Source: Spirochaetaceae bacterium (lineage in GTDB: Bacteria; Spirochaetota; Spirochaetia; WTKD01). From it: a stretch of DNA of 60,871 nucleotides. Under the pieces are notes generated by a model, which was not told the DNA's origin, did no database searches, and saw only the letters and a program-made list of their open reading frames with translations. Both the position numbers and the translations under genes were made by a program. Shown piece after piece: positions 1 to 8,524 of the stretch (positions within the stretch are counted from its first letter, which is position 1; every line of letters starts with the position of its first letter). The DNA is taken from the NCBI GenBank assembly GCA_011524535.1, contig WTKD01000012.1, positions 1 to 60,871 of the forward strand, read 5' to 3'.

Positions 1-1511
1 TCGAAGAGGACAGTATTATTGTAGGCGTGTGGAATATAAAAAACAACGCAGCAGCACTCAGATTCCTTGAAGAAAGAGGACTCCCGAATGATGCTGATAG
101 AGTAATTATCAGAAGAATTCTTAAATCAAATGGTAAATCTTCTGCATTTATTCAGTCACAGCAAGTTACATTACGGGACCTTGAGTTGTTTGCAGGGTTC
201 ATGGTAGATCAACATTCACAACACGAACATCAGTCACTCTTTTCGTCGCAAACACAACGTTCATTGCTTGATGCGTATGCGAGGTGTACTAGCGATGTAG
301 AGAGAGCAGGAGAGACATTTAGAGAATGTCGAACTTTGGAGCAGCAATTGATGACTTTTCGAGACCAAGTTGCTACCTTGGAGGAAGAGAAAGATTATCT
401 GAGTCATGCAATTACTGAAATCACTGCTGCTAAACTAGAAGAGAACGAAGAAGAATTACTAGAACAAGAATTGAGCGCTCTTACACACAGTGAAGAAATA
501 CAAGAATTATCTGCTAAGTTGCTTGAATTATTTGATCGTGAGAATGGCATTGAGAGTGGTATAAAGCAGGCTCTTCGTATTTTGCAACTGTTTGCAGGTA
601 AAACTCATGCGTTCGATCAGTCAAACGAGCGATTGACGGCCTTGCATATAGAATTGCGTGATATACATTCTGATATTACCGGTCAAACTTCTAGCCTCGT
701 ATTTGATCCATCTCGTCTAAATGAGGTCGAAAAAAGGTTGAGGGTTATAGATCTTCTTAAGTCTAAGTATGGGAAATCAACGAAAGAAATACAGACGTTT
801 TTGGTTAATGCTGAAAAGAAGCTTGCACGATTGCACAACAGCGAAACAAAGAATAATGAGTTAGAGCAACGGCTAAAAGAACACGAACAAGCCTTGATAA
901 CATTGTCAAAAAATATCTCACTAAGACGGACCGAGGTTTCAGAAAAACTAACCAAGGAAATAACCAAGCGCTTGTGGGATCTTGGAATGCCACATGCAAG
1001 TCTTATAGTTCAAACGAAAATCAAAAAGAATGCTCAAGGAGCGGTGCAATGTGGGCCATACGGCATAGACGACATTTCGTTTCAATTCTCTGCGAATGCA
1101 GGTGCGAAAAGCGTTGCCTTAAAACAAGCAGCATCGGGAGGAGAACTCTCTCGAATCATGTTGGCGATTAAGTCGGTGTTTGCGCACGAGGATTCTATTG
1201 CTACATTAGTGTTTGATGAAGTTGATGCGGGTATAGGTGGGGAAGTTGCCTTGCAGGTAGCGAAGCATATTAAGGAATTGGCTAGTGCGAGGCAGGTCTT
1301 ATGTATTACGCATCTGGCTTCCTTGGCTACATACGCCGAAAGGCATTACAAAATAGCAAAGATCGTTGACGATAAGAGAACCATGATAACTGCACAGATT
1401 GTCGAACAGGAAGAACGAGTGACAGAAGTAGCTCGAATGTTGTCTGGAGACAGCGAAGAGAATGTGTCACGAGATCATGCAAGAGCATTATTGGAAAAGG
1501 TAAGACAATGA
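1..1511 (+). CDS. recN: DNA repair protein RecN, 3' part (5' end outside window)
   Basis: SMC-like ATPase of recombinational double-strand-break repair. The reading frame is open from base 3, and the apparent GTG at 27 lies inside a conserved stretch (SIIVGVWN), so the true start is upstream of the window. Visible features are the QHEHQSL motif after the N-terminal ATPase half, a long coiled coil, the ABC signature ASGGELSR (bases about 1129-1152) and the Walker B LVFDEVDAGIGG (about 1207-1242). It then shows the typical LCITHLASLA histidine motif. The Walker A loop is outside the window. The stop overlaps the next start (ATGA), suggesting translational coupling. No lesion is seen in the visible part. 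Confidence 0.95.
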   Translation, partial: EEDSIIVGVWNIKNNAAALRFLEERGLPNDADRVIIRRILKSNGKSSAFIQSQQVTLRDLELFAGFMVDQHSQHEHQSLFSSQTQRSLLDAYARCTSDVERAGETFRECRTLEQQLMTFRDQVATLEEEKDYLSHAITEITAAKLEENEEELLEQELSALTHSEEIQELSAKLLELFDRENGIESGIKQALRILQLFAGKTHAFDQSNERLTALHIELRDIHSDITGQTSSLVFDPSRLNEVEKRLRVIDLLKSKYGKSTKEIQTFLVNAEKKLARLHNSETKNNELEQRLKEHEQALITLSKNISLRRTEVSEKLTKEITKRLWDLGMPHASLIVQTKIKKNAQGAVQCGPYGIDDISFQFSANAGAKSVALKQAASGGELSRIMLAIKSVFAHEDSIATLVFDEVDAGIGGEVALQVAKHIKELASARQVLCITHLASLATYAERHYKIAKIVDDKRTMITAQIVEQEERVTEVARMLSGDSEENVSRDHARALLEKVRQ

Positions 1512-2287
1512 GTAAAAATATTCTTGAAACTTCAATGTATATTGAACACATGAAAAAGTTTCGTTCTTTGGCTTTGTTTTATGAACGGAGAGCGGAACAG
1601 CATTTACTGGATGAATCCAAAGCAGAGGAATTGAGAAAACTACGATATGGTGAAGACACGCTAAATGCTATTTCTTACAAAATTGCAGAGTCTGAAACTG
1701 CATTGTCAGAATACAAGGTGCGGAATTTGCAGATACTAAATGAGTGTAGGAAATCCTTGTACGAAGTGTGTATGCGATTTGAATCGGTTGTAAGTAACTA
1801 CGTAGATGTACCTATTAGTGAAATAATGACCTATCAAAAACGTTTTAATGATCTAGATGATGTTCTTCGATATCATTTGACGAGAAAACTCTGCTTTTCC
1901 GTAGATCACACAAGACTTGCTTTTGGGGAAAATACAAAATGGAAATGGGCTTTCACCGATTTGCAAGGCCGAGCAACTATTATCGGGAAAAATTTATTGA
2001 ATTATCGACGCGTGAGCGCCGGTATGCAGCCCGAGAAGTTACACTATAGAGAATGTTATAATCATCTAAAGCTCGTATTAGATAGATTAGAGCACATGTC
2101 TGACACTTTGTTGTCAAAATTCGAGCTTTTAGGTAGACAGTTGAATGATATCCAAAGTGCGATTCAGTATCTTAATGCAACACTACAACTGACGCATTTA
2201 ACAGGAGATAAAGAACTTTCTGATACACTGAGACGCAAACTTGCTAATTGGAAACAAAGGCTGAGAGACGTCAGCTATGACAGGTAG
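1508..2287 (+). CDS. Conserved-looking hypothetical protein, soluble, helical
   Basis: I do not recognise this 259-residue protein. It has no signal peptide or membrane segment and is rich in charged residues and leucine in long helix-like stretches (residues about 20-95 and 190-255). It could form coiled coils. The start overlaps the recN stop by 4 bases (ATGA), and the 3' end overlaps the next gene by 11 bases. It is therefore a real, translationally coupled member of the same transcription unit rather than a chance frame. No catalytic motif is visible and function is unknown. Confidence 0.8.
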   Translation: MSKNILETSMYIEHMKKFRSLALFYERRAEQHLLDESKAEELRKLRYGEDTLNAISYKIAESETALSEYKVRNLQILNECRKSLYEVCMRFESVVSNYVDVPISEIMTYQKRFNDLDDVLRYHLTRKLCFSVDHTRLAFGENTKWKWAFTDLQGRATIIGKNLLNYRRVSAGMQPEKLHYRECYNHLKLVLDRLEHMSDTLLSKFELLGRQLNDIQSAIQYLNATLQLTHLTGDKELSDTLRRKLANWKQRLRDVSYDR

Positions 2288-3308
2288 TTTTTTTATTTCT
2301 AGATTTTTGAAATATGTACTGATGTTTGTTTGTCTGTCTTTGGTGTTGCTATTATTTCCGATACCGCAAGAAGGAGAATATGCTATTTCACTGCGATGGA
2401 TTTCTGACATAGAAGATCTTTTGCAAACCAATCCTCACAACGTTGGGGGAGAAAGGCGGTCCTTCCACACTGGGGAAATATTTGGATATATCGATTTGCT
2501 TACAGGAAAAGGATATGCCTTCCAAGAAAATACCGTTGTTGGGATTTCCGATGATCTTTATGTGCGGCGTGAAATGAGTGAGGGGATTCCCTTATTGTTT
2601 TCTTCTTCCTCAGAGTTTATACAGGCTATACCTGTACGAGGGCAGGTTTTTGTACATGATGATGAAGTATTCGTTCTCGAGGAAAACCAGCAGGAATTAT
2701 TCCGTATAAGGCAAGGAACTATAGACCAATTCGACGTTTCTGATTCTGTTATTTTGAGATTATTCCCAGCGACAGAAGAAGTATTGATCTCTTTGTTAGC
2801 ATTTGGGTTGGCTGATCTTAACACCAAAGAGGTCTTTTTTGAACATACATCACCCATCGTTGATTACAAAGAAGAGGGATCCTTGATCGCAATGCTTTCT
2901 GTTGATGAAAAGAATTTTCTAAATACTGTATTGGAGATATATGACACCGACACCCAAAATACACCGGTGTTGCTGATATCGGAGCAATTGGGTCAAGGGC
3001 CAGCGTATATTGAAATGAACTCGACATATACACTGCTTGCATATGATGGATTTCTAAAATTTTATGCCCTTGGAAGAATGGAGCGGGAAGTTGATATTCA
3101 AGGTGAGGTGCAAAGGGTCTTTGCTACAGATATGTTTTTTGGAGTTGTGGCACGCGATGTGAACGCTTCTAAGCGGTTAATGCTATACGACAAGCGGGCA
3201 AATTATATTGGAACCATATTGCTATCAGAAGATGCCAGAGTGTTATCTGTTGCGGATGGCATGGTATTGTTCGGGACGCAAGAAAGCATTTTTTTGCTTA
3301 GTTTGTAG
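2277..3308 (+). CDS. Membrane-anchored hypothetical protein, possible beta-propeller
   Basis: A 343-residue protein with one hydrophobic N-terminal segment (about residues 4-27, FISRFLKYVLMFVCLSLVLL). This is either an uncleaved anchor or a signal sequence. The rest is hydrophilic and beta-rich, with recurring short patterns of hydrophobic doublets followed by D/E-G or N-G turns (for example SVADGMVLFGTQESIFLLSL at the C-terminus). Such patterns are common in WD40/PQQ-type propellers, though I see no clear repeat signature. It overlaps the upstream gene by 11 bases and is followed after 3 bases by the M23-like gene. The two may be envelope partners, but this is inference from position. Confidence 0.75.
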   Translation: MTGSFFISRFLKYVLMFVCLSLVLLLFPIPQEGEYAISLRWISDIEDLLQTNPHNVGGERRSFHTGEIFGYIDLLTGKGYAFQENTVVGISDDLYVRREMSEGIPLLFSSSSEFIQAIPVRGQVFVHDDEVFVLEENQQELFRIRQGTIDQFDVSDSVILRLFPATEEVLISLLAFGLADLNTKEVFFEHTSPIVDYKEEGSLIAMLSVDEKNFLNTVLEIYDTDTQNTPVLLISEQLGQGPAYIEMNSTYTLLAYDGFLKFYALGRMEREVDIQGEVQRVFATDMFFGVVARDVNASKRLMLYDKRANYIGTILLSEDARVLSVADGMVLFGTQESIFLLSL

Positions 3309-3311
3309 TAT

Positions 3312-4094
3312 ATGGTGATGCGTTTTTTTTCTTTCTTACTATTGTTCCTTTGTGCATTGTCTTTTTCTGAATGGCGGATTCCAGTTGAAGATGGAGAATT
3401 TCTGACTCCATTTTCACGGAATACTCATTTTGTCAGTATCGGTTATTCGGAAGAAAACACCAAAATATATCCAATCGCCTCTGGCAGAGTATTGAAAAAT
3501 TTTGAAATGAATTTGAATACTAGCACAGTTACGAATGTTGCCAGTACGGCAAGGTATCAAACTATATGGATTGCACACGATAACGGGTTTGCTTCGGTGT
3601 ATTCTGGCAATATGTACTCACGACAATATGATGGTTTGGTGAACACCAGCGACGTTATAGCAGAGGCACAGGAAGGAGAAAGTATTTTTTTCGGAGTGTA
3701 CGACCTTTTGCGTAAAAGTTGGATTAATCCATACTATATATTTCCTGACGTACGTACTGATAATGCTGACACATATGACATCGTTCTCCGGAGTACCAAT
3801 GAATCCATGCGTGATCGTGATGTGTTTCGCGGTGGTTCGTTATTCATAGTTCGTCGCTCACTGTATCCTTTGATCAATGTACCCATAGTAGAACAATTAC
3901 TTGTGGATGATACTTTGCAAGCGATTCGTTTTAATACCTATATACCTACACGTTTCGAAGAAAATCCGCTGGAGAATTTGCTGCTTTTTAGTGCGCCACA
4001 TGGAGAAAATTCTCGAGTGACCATTCTCATTCGTTCTTTCTACTCGGAAAAAACTGAAACTTCTCAACAGTTTTTTTACAGAGTCTCAAAATAA
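3312..4094 (+). CDS. Exported M23/LytM-like protein, apparently catalytically degenerate
   Basis: A 260-residue protein with a cleavable signal peptide (residues about 1-20, FFSFLLLFLCALSFSEW). The region of residues 50-105 resembles the LytM/M23 peptidase core. It has a YPIASGRVL segment like the 'V-x-A-x-x-G-x-V' strand, then TIWIAHDNGFASVYSGNM, like 'I-x-H-x-x-G-x-x-S-x-Y-x-H-L'. The second-half HxH zinc ligand is replaced (YSGN instead of YAHL), and no clear HxxxD first motif is seen. It is therefore probably an inactive LytM-type regulator, comparable in principle to EnvC/NlpD activators, and not a hydrolase. Its place directly before the division cluster fits a wall or septum role, which is inference. 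Confidence 0.7.
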   Translation: MVMRFFSFLLLFLCALSFSEWRIPVEDGEFLTPFSRNTHFVSIGYSEENTKIYPIASGRVLKNFEMNLNTSTVTNVASTARYQTIWIAHDNGFASVYSGNMYSRQYDGLVNTSDVIAEAQEGESIFFGVYDLLRKSWINPYYIFPDVRTDNADTYDIVLRSTNESMRDRDVFRGGSLFIVRRSLYPLINVPIVEQLLVDDTLQAIRFNTYIPTRFEENPLENLLLFSAPHGENSRVTILIRSFYSEKTETSQQFFYRVSK

Positions 4095-4107
4095 GCTGTT
4101 AGATTTC

Positions 4108-4136
4108 TTGCAAAAACCGACCAACGAAACTATACT
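4108..4136 (+). promoter_or_regulatory. Candidate sigma-70 promoter of the mraZ division cluster
   Basis: TTGCAA (4108-4113) and TATACT (4131-4136) are separated by exactly 17 bases. They lie in the 87-base gap before mraZ, which is the largest gap in the first 47 kb. The predicted start of transcription, near 4143, abuts the MraZ-type repeats. Each hexamer matches consensus at five of six positions (TTGACA/TATAAT). Confidence 0.65.
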
Positions 4137-4144
4137 TAGTGTTG

Positions 4145-4179
4145 TGGGAAAGAGTGGGGAAAAGTAGAGGATTGTGGAT
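4145..4179 (+). promoter_or_regulatory. MraZ operator repeats (TGGGN boxes, 10-base period)
   Basis: TGGGA at 4145 and TGGGG at 4155 are separated by 5 bases, the arrangement known for MraZ binding sites. Degenerate units TAGAG (4165) and TGGAT (4175) continue the same 10-base period. The repeats lie between the candidate promoter and the mraZ start at 4182, which fits autorepression by MraZ. The identity is inferred from the motif. Confidence 0.7.
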
Positions 4180-4181
4180 AT

Positions 4182-4619
4182 ATGCTGACGGGTCAATACA
4201 AAACAACAATTGATGAAAAAGGACGAATACTCATTCCAACCCGATTAAAGCAAGATATCCCGGGAAATCATATGATTATCACCGCTGGTATTGATTCTTG
4301 TTTGTGGCTTTTTTTGCCCTCTACTTGGCAGGTGTTGTCAGACAAAATTATGGAAACATCGCTATTTTCTCACGGTGCACGATTGCTACAAAGAAGAATC
4401 ATTGCACCTGCGATGGAAATTGCTTTAGATAAATTGGGGCGTTTACTTATTCCCCAGAACCTAAAGGATACGGCTTTGATAAAAAAGAACTGTGTTTTAC
4501 ATGGTTTGAAAAAATTTATTGAGATATGGGATGCGGAGAAGTATGAGTCTTATCTCAAGGACAATGAGAATGACTTTCAAAAAGCAGCTGAAGAGTTGGG
4601 AGGGACCGTCATCATATGA
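4182..4619 (+). CDS. mraZ: Transcriptional regulator MraZ
   Basis: A 145-residue AbrB-like (SpoVT/AbrB superfamily) DNA-binding protein. It has two tandem copies of the MraZ half-domain, near residues 5-50 (YKTTIDEKGRILIPTRLKQD) and 80-125 (ALDKLGRLLIPQNLKD). MraZ proteins are ring-forming regulators of the division and cell wall cluster that bind TGGGN repeats in front of their own gene; such repeats are present here. The 3' end overlaps rsmH by 4 bases. Confidence 0.95.
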   Translation: MLTGQYKTTIDEKGRILIPTRLKQDIPGNHMIITAGIDSCLWLFLPSTWQVLSDKIMETSLFSHGARLLQRRIIAPAMEIALDKLGRLLIPQNLKDTALIKKNCVLHGLKKFIEIWDAEKYESYLKDNENDFQKAAEELGGTVII

Positions 4620-5548
4620 GGAACACATACCATTCATCGGTAATGGCAGGGGAAATAGAATCATACATGCGAAGTATGGAACGTCCCAGTGTTTTTATAG
4701 ATGCTACTCTTGGTGAAGGCGGTCATTCACTGCACATTTTGAATGCTTTTCCGCATATTTTTTGCATCGGTATCGATGCCGATGAACACATATTAGAGCG
4801 AGCAAAGCAGCGTTTAGAAGGATTTGCGAATCGCATTGAATTCCACAATATGTGGTTTGATGATTTTTTTTGTGATCAAAAATCGATTAAAAACGTTTCG
4901 GGGATTCTGTTTGATCTAGGGATTTCTACATTTCACTATGGGGCTAGGGAACGTGGGTTTAGTTTTGATTCCGATGATGCTATTGATATGCGTATTTCGC
5001 AAAAGCAAGAGCGCAGTGCTGAAGACATTTTATATGAAACTTCAGAACAGGAATTGGCCGATATTTTTTATTATTTCGGAGAAGAATCACGAGCAAGAAA
5101 AATAGCCCGATCTATTTATAAGGAATTGATTGAACCTGGTGTAACCCCAATCACCTGCGAACGGTTGGCTTATACTGTGAAAGGATGTTTTCCAAAGGAA
5201 AGAAGATATAAATTCCCTCATCCAGCAACCAGGGTGTTTCAAGCTCTTCGAATAGCAGTGAATAGTGAATTGGACCGTTTAAAACGTGTGCTTCATTCTG
5301 CTTTGCTATCACTTGAACATTTGGGTTTGTTGATGGTTATATCATTTCATTCCCTTGAAGACAGAATAGTTAAAAATTTTTTTAAATCATACGATGTTCA
5401 GAAAAGTATAGGTACGGATTCTGAAGAAAAACCTTTGTTGCGTATTGTGACAAAAAAAGTCCAACGTGCAACTCTGGAAGAGGTAGAAAAAAACCCTTCT
5501 TCTCGGAGTGCGAAATTGAGAGTTGCCCAGAGAATAGTGCATGCATAG
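4616..5548 (+). CDS. rsmH: 16S rRNA (cytosine1402-N4)-methyltransferase RsmH
   Basis: A 310-residue SAM-dependent methyltransferase that N4-methylates C1402 of 16S rRNA in the ribosomal P site. Visible are the SAM-binding loop DATLGEGGHS (residues about 27-36), the family motif FDLGIS plus RERGFSFDSD (about 99-120), and HPATRVFQALRI and ISFHSLEDRIVK in the C-terminal half. Length is normal for the family. It overlaps mraZ by 4 bases and ftsL by 8 bases, so the three are coupled, as in most bacteria with a dcw cluster. Confidence 0.97.
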   Translation: MRNTYHSSVMAGEIESYMRSMERPSVFIDATLGEGGHSLHILNAFPHIFCIGIDADEHILERAKQRLEGFANRIEFHNMWFDDFFCDQKSIKNVSGILFDLGISTFHYGARERGFSFDSDDAIDMRISQKQERSAEDILYETSEQELADIFYYFGEESRARKIARSIYKELIEPGVTPITCERLAYTVKGCFPKERRYKFPHPATRVFQALRIAVNSELDRLKRVLHSALLSLEHLGLLMVISFHSLEDRIVKNFFKSYDVQKSIGTDSEEKPLLRIVTKKVQRATLEEVEKNPSSRSAKLRVAQRIVHA

Positions 5549-5825
5549 AAAAATTATGATTATTTGGAGCTTATTGACGTTTGTCGGTGTCGTGCTATTC
5601 GGGTGGCATGTTTTTTTGGCTTGGGAATATCAAATGCTTCTCGAAGAACTCGAAGCTTTGCACACTACACTAGATCGTGAATATCTTGCATATAACAAAA
5701 TAATTTCAGATAGAGCTGAACAGATGTATCGTGTAAGAGAAACGGCAAATGAATTGGTGCTCACCAACGTTTGGTCTTCTACGTCTAATGAAAATAGCGT
5801 AGAAAACCCGGGGGGTCGTAGATGA
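5541..5825 (+). CDS. ftsL: Cell division protein FtsL-like, small bitopic protein
   Basis: A 94-residue protein with a short cytoplasmic N-terminus, one transmembrane segment (about residues 5-27) and an extracytoplasmic helix with heptad spacing (about 30-75). This is the FtsL/DivIC topology. Sequence similarity in this family is always low, so the call rests on topology, size and position between rsmH and murF. FtsL would pair with FtsB/FtsQ in the divisome. The stop overlaps the murF start by 4 bases. No ftsI gene follows, unlike in proteobacteria. Confidence 0.7.
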   Translation: MHRKIMIIWSLLTFVGVVLFGWHVFLAWEYQMLLEELEALHTTLDREYLAYNKIISDRAEQMYRVRETANELVLTNVWSSTSNENSVENPGGRR

Positions 5826-7402
5826 TTAGTTACAAGTTAATGCACACTTATATGCTTGATGCAGGGTGTAATCCTGTAATCATTGGAAATTTTTCCAAGA
5901 GTGTATTGAATCAGCAATTTGAATTGAAATGGGACTCGCGTGAATGTGGAGAAACAACTATGTTTGCTGCCCTAGAGGGGCAGGTAACGGATGGGCATAG
6001 GTTTGTGAGAGATGCTCTACATAGTGGGTGTAGTGGGTTTTTATTGGGGAGAAAAAGTATTGAACGGTATTCGATCGATATAGAGGAACTAGCTAGGAAT
6101 GGCATCTGCTTGGTAGTTGATGATGTGATGATGGCAATCGAATATGCAGCAAAAAAATATAGAAATGAGCATTCTGCTTTTCGAATCGGCATTACTGGAA
6201 GCGTTGGAAAAACGAGTACAAAAGAGTGGCTATACACTCTGCTCAAGAGATGTTATTCAGTTATCGCTACCAAAAAGAGCTTAAATACGAAAATAGCTAT
6301 TTTGGCATCTATCTTTTCTATTAGTAAGGAAACAGAGATATTTATCTGTGAGATGGGCATTGATCGGGTAGGAGAGATGGATGAATTGGTTGATTTAGTG
6401 CTGCCACATATGACGATTATCACTCGAATAGGCAGTGCGCATATTGGTAATTTTGGATCCCAGCTTGTATTAGCAGAAGAGAAAGCAAAAATTCTTTCAA
6501 GATTATCCGAAAGTTCCAATGAAAAAACCGCAGTTCCATACCATGAGAACAGACCTACTGCTTGGTTTTCAGACCAACCTGCTTTTTTTGAAGTATTCGA
6601 GCAACACGCAAATGGCGTATTATTTGAGAAATTTTGGGGAACGACAATCTGGAAGCGCAACAACGCGGTTGAGAACACGGGAAAGAAGGAATATACCACT
6701 ACTATTATTGGAGATCCCATAACCGCCAAAGTTGATACCAGCGGACATCTGCATTCATTGACTATGGCCCTACAGATTGCGCATTCGTTGGGGTGTTCTG
6801 CTGTAGAATTGCAAGAAGGTGTTTCTGAGGGGGTGTCATTGGTAGGTAGAGGAAAAATAATTCCATTATCCAATGGTATATTGATCGATGATGCATACAA
6901 CGCGTCCTATGACTCTGTTGTAGCTGCGCTGTTGGATCTTTCTGAACGTGGGCGTAGTGATTACACGGTTGCGATTCTTGGATCGATGGATGAACTGGGT
7001 TCGTATTCTACAGGATATCACAAGATGATCATTGAATTTATTGTTTCAAGCGCCATAAGAAGTGTGATATTTGTCGGAGACGTGTGGAAAAGATTTTCCT
7101 TGGACTTTCCTCATTTTGAATATTTGAATTCATTATCTGAAGCGTTTTCCGCCTATAGTCTAATGACGAGAAAGCGAAAACATGTTGTCTTAGTGAAGGG
7201 CAGTAGGTCACACGGATTGGATCGATTAATAGATGATATTCTCGATCGGCAGGATAACCTACTAAAAATGTCGATATCTCGAAGCGCAGTAAAAACATAT
7301 CGCTTGGAAAATGCTTTTTCTTCAAGAGAATTAGATACCTCGGCTATATGTACGATGAATACAACCATTTGGGGAAGTGAAACAGGCGGTGCAAAATGGT
7401 AA
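5822..7402 (+). CDS. murF: UDP-MurNAc-tripeptide--D-Ala-D-Ala ligase MurF
   Basis: A cytoplasmic Mur ligase that adds D-Ala-D-Ala to UDP-MurNAc-tripeptide, completing the precursor used by MraY next door. The N-terminal substrate domain has GETTMFAALEGQVTDGHRFV (about residues 41-60). The ATP loop ITGSVGKTSTKEW is near 124-136, the central motif SAHIGNFGS near 205-213, and the C-terminal DAYNASYDS (family DAYNANP) near 357-365. At 526 residues it is longer than the usual 450 or so. The extra length is an insert around residues 235-300 and a C-terminal tail of about 45 residues. Confidence 0.93.
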   Translation: MISYKLMHTYMLDAGCNPVIIGNFSKSVLNQQFELKWDSRECGETTMFAALEGQVTDGHRFVRDALHSGCSGFLLGRKSIERYSIDIEELARNGICLVVDDVMMAIEYAAKKYRNEHSAFRIGITGSVGKTSTKEWLYTLLKRCYSVIATKKSLNTKIAILASIFSISKETEIFICEMGIDRVGEMDELVDLVLPHMTIITRIGSAHIGNFGSQLVLAEEKAKILSRLSESSNEKTAVPYHENRPTAWFSDQPAFFEVFEQHANGVLFEKFWGTTIWKRNNAVENTGKKEYTTTIIGDPITAKVDTSGHLHSLTMALQIAHSLGCSAVELQEGVSEGVSLVGRGKIIPLSNGILIDDAYNASYDSVVAALLDLSERGRSDYTVAILGSMDELGSYSTGYHKMIIEFIVSSAIRSVIFVGDVWKRFSLDFPHFEYLNSLSEAFSAYSLMTRKRKHVVLVKGSRSHGLDRLIDDILDRQDNLLKMSISRSAVKTYRLENAFSSRELDTSAICTMNTTIWGSETGGAKW

Positions 7403-7444
7403 CCTCCTCTCCAACTATCTTTGTAACCCAGACGAGGGGTAGAT

Positions 7445-8524
7445 ATGCTACGTGAGATATTGTTGCCATTGGTTTCCTATTTTTCTGGATTTAATATATT
7501 TCGGTATATCACGTTTAGATCTCTTATGGCTGCATTAACTGCCTTTTTGGTTAGTCTTCTCTTAGGCCCATTCCTTATTCGTTGGTTAACTTCTTACAAA
7601 TTGTCTCAACAAATCCGCGATGATGGACCTAAATCGCACAAAAAAAAGGTGGGGACCCCAACAATGGGGGGCTTACTTATTGTGTTTTCGGTGTTGTTGG
7701 CTTCAACTCTTTGGATGAATGTTACTAATATGGCCAGTTGGATCGTGATAGGGGTTATGCTTGCATTCGGAGGTGTTGGATTTGTCGACGATATGTTGAA
7801 ACAACGTCAGCAAGGATCCAAGGGTCTAGAAATGCGTTTCAAATTGTATAGTCAGATCGTGATCAGTCTTATTGCCAGCGTGGTTATTTATTATCTGGGA
7901 GATAGTTCAACGACAGAGCTTTATATTCCTTTTTTTAAGGATGTATCTATTAACCTTTCCTATATGTATATTCCTTTTGCAAGTTTGCTGTTGGTTTCTA
8001 CATGCAATGCTGTAAATTTCACGGATGGACTAGACGGTTTGGTTTCTGGGCTTGTCGTTATGGTTGCTATTGCTTTCGCCCTGTTTGCGTATATCAGTGG
8101 CCATATAGAAATTGCTGACTACCTACAGATACCTTTTCTCGCTACTAGTGGCGAGTTAGCGGTAATCTCCTTGGCCTTGGTTGGTGCAACGGTGGGATTT
8201 CTTTGGTTTAATGCACATCCTGCACAGGTGATGATGGGTGATACGGGTAGTATGGCTCTTGGGGGCATGCTTGGGGCGCTCGCTATTTTGACAAAAAAAG
8301 AGATTTTGCTCATTGTTTGTGGAGGTATATTTGTAATAGAAACATTATCTATCATTATTCAAATCATTTCTTATAAATTTTTCAAAAAACGTGTGTTCCG
8401 TATGGCTCCCTTGCATCATCATTTTGAGTTGTCAGGATGGTCAGAACCACAGATCGTACAACGTTTTTGGATTTTGGGTGGTATTTGTACAATACTCAGT
8501 TTGTTAACGTTGAAAATCCGATGA
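7445..8524 (+). CDS. mraY: Phospho-MurNAc-pentapeptide transferase MraY
   Basis: An integral membrane enzyme with about ten transmembrane helices, 359 residues. It transfers phospho-MurNAc-pentapeptide from UDP to undecaprenyl phosphate to give lipid I. Signature motifs are present: DDGPKSHKKKVGTPTMGG near residues 59-76, FVDDMLK near 116, NAVNFTDGLDGL near 188-199, MGDTGSMALG near 264, and the PLHHHFE loop near the C-terminus. It follows murF after 42 bases, and its stop overlaps the ftsW ATG (ATGA). murG, which would make lipid II, is not in this window. Confidence 0.97.
   Translation: MLREILLPLVSYFSGFNIFRYITFRSLMAALTAFLVSLLLGPFLIRWLTSYKLSQQIRDDGPKSHKKKVGTPTMGGLLIVFSVLLASTLWMNVTNMASWIVIGVMLAFGGVGFVDDMLKQRQQGSKGLEMRFKLYSQIVISLIASVVIYYLGDSSTTELYIPFFKDVSINLSYMYIPFASLLLVSTCNAVNFTDGLDGLVSGLVVMVAIAFALFAYISGHIEIADYLQIPFLATSGELAVISLALVGATVGFLWFNAHPAQVMMGDTGSMALGGMLGALAILTKKEILLIVCGGIFVIETLSIIIQIISYKFFKKRVFRMAPLHHHFELSGWSEPQIVQRFWILGGICTILSLLTLKIR

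Noticed and set aside
6253-6900. Long minus-strand open frame opposite murF
   Set aside because: It lies entirely within the well-supported murF gene, has Ser/Cys-rich nonsense composition and no ribosome site. It is a shadow of the real gene.
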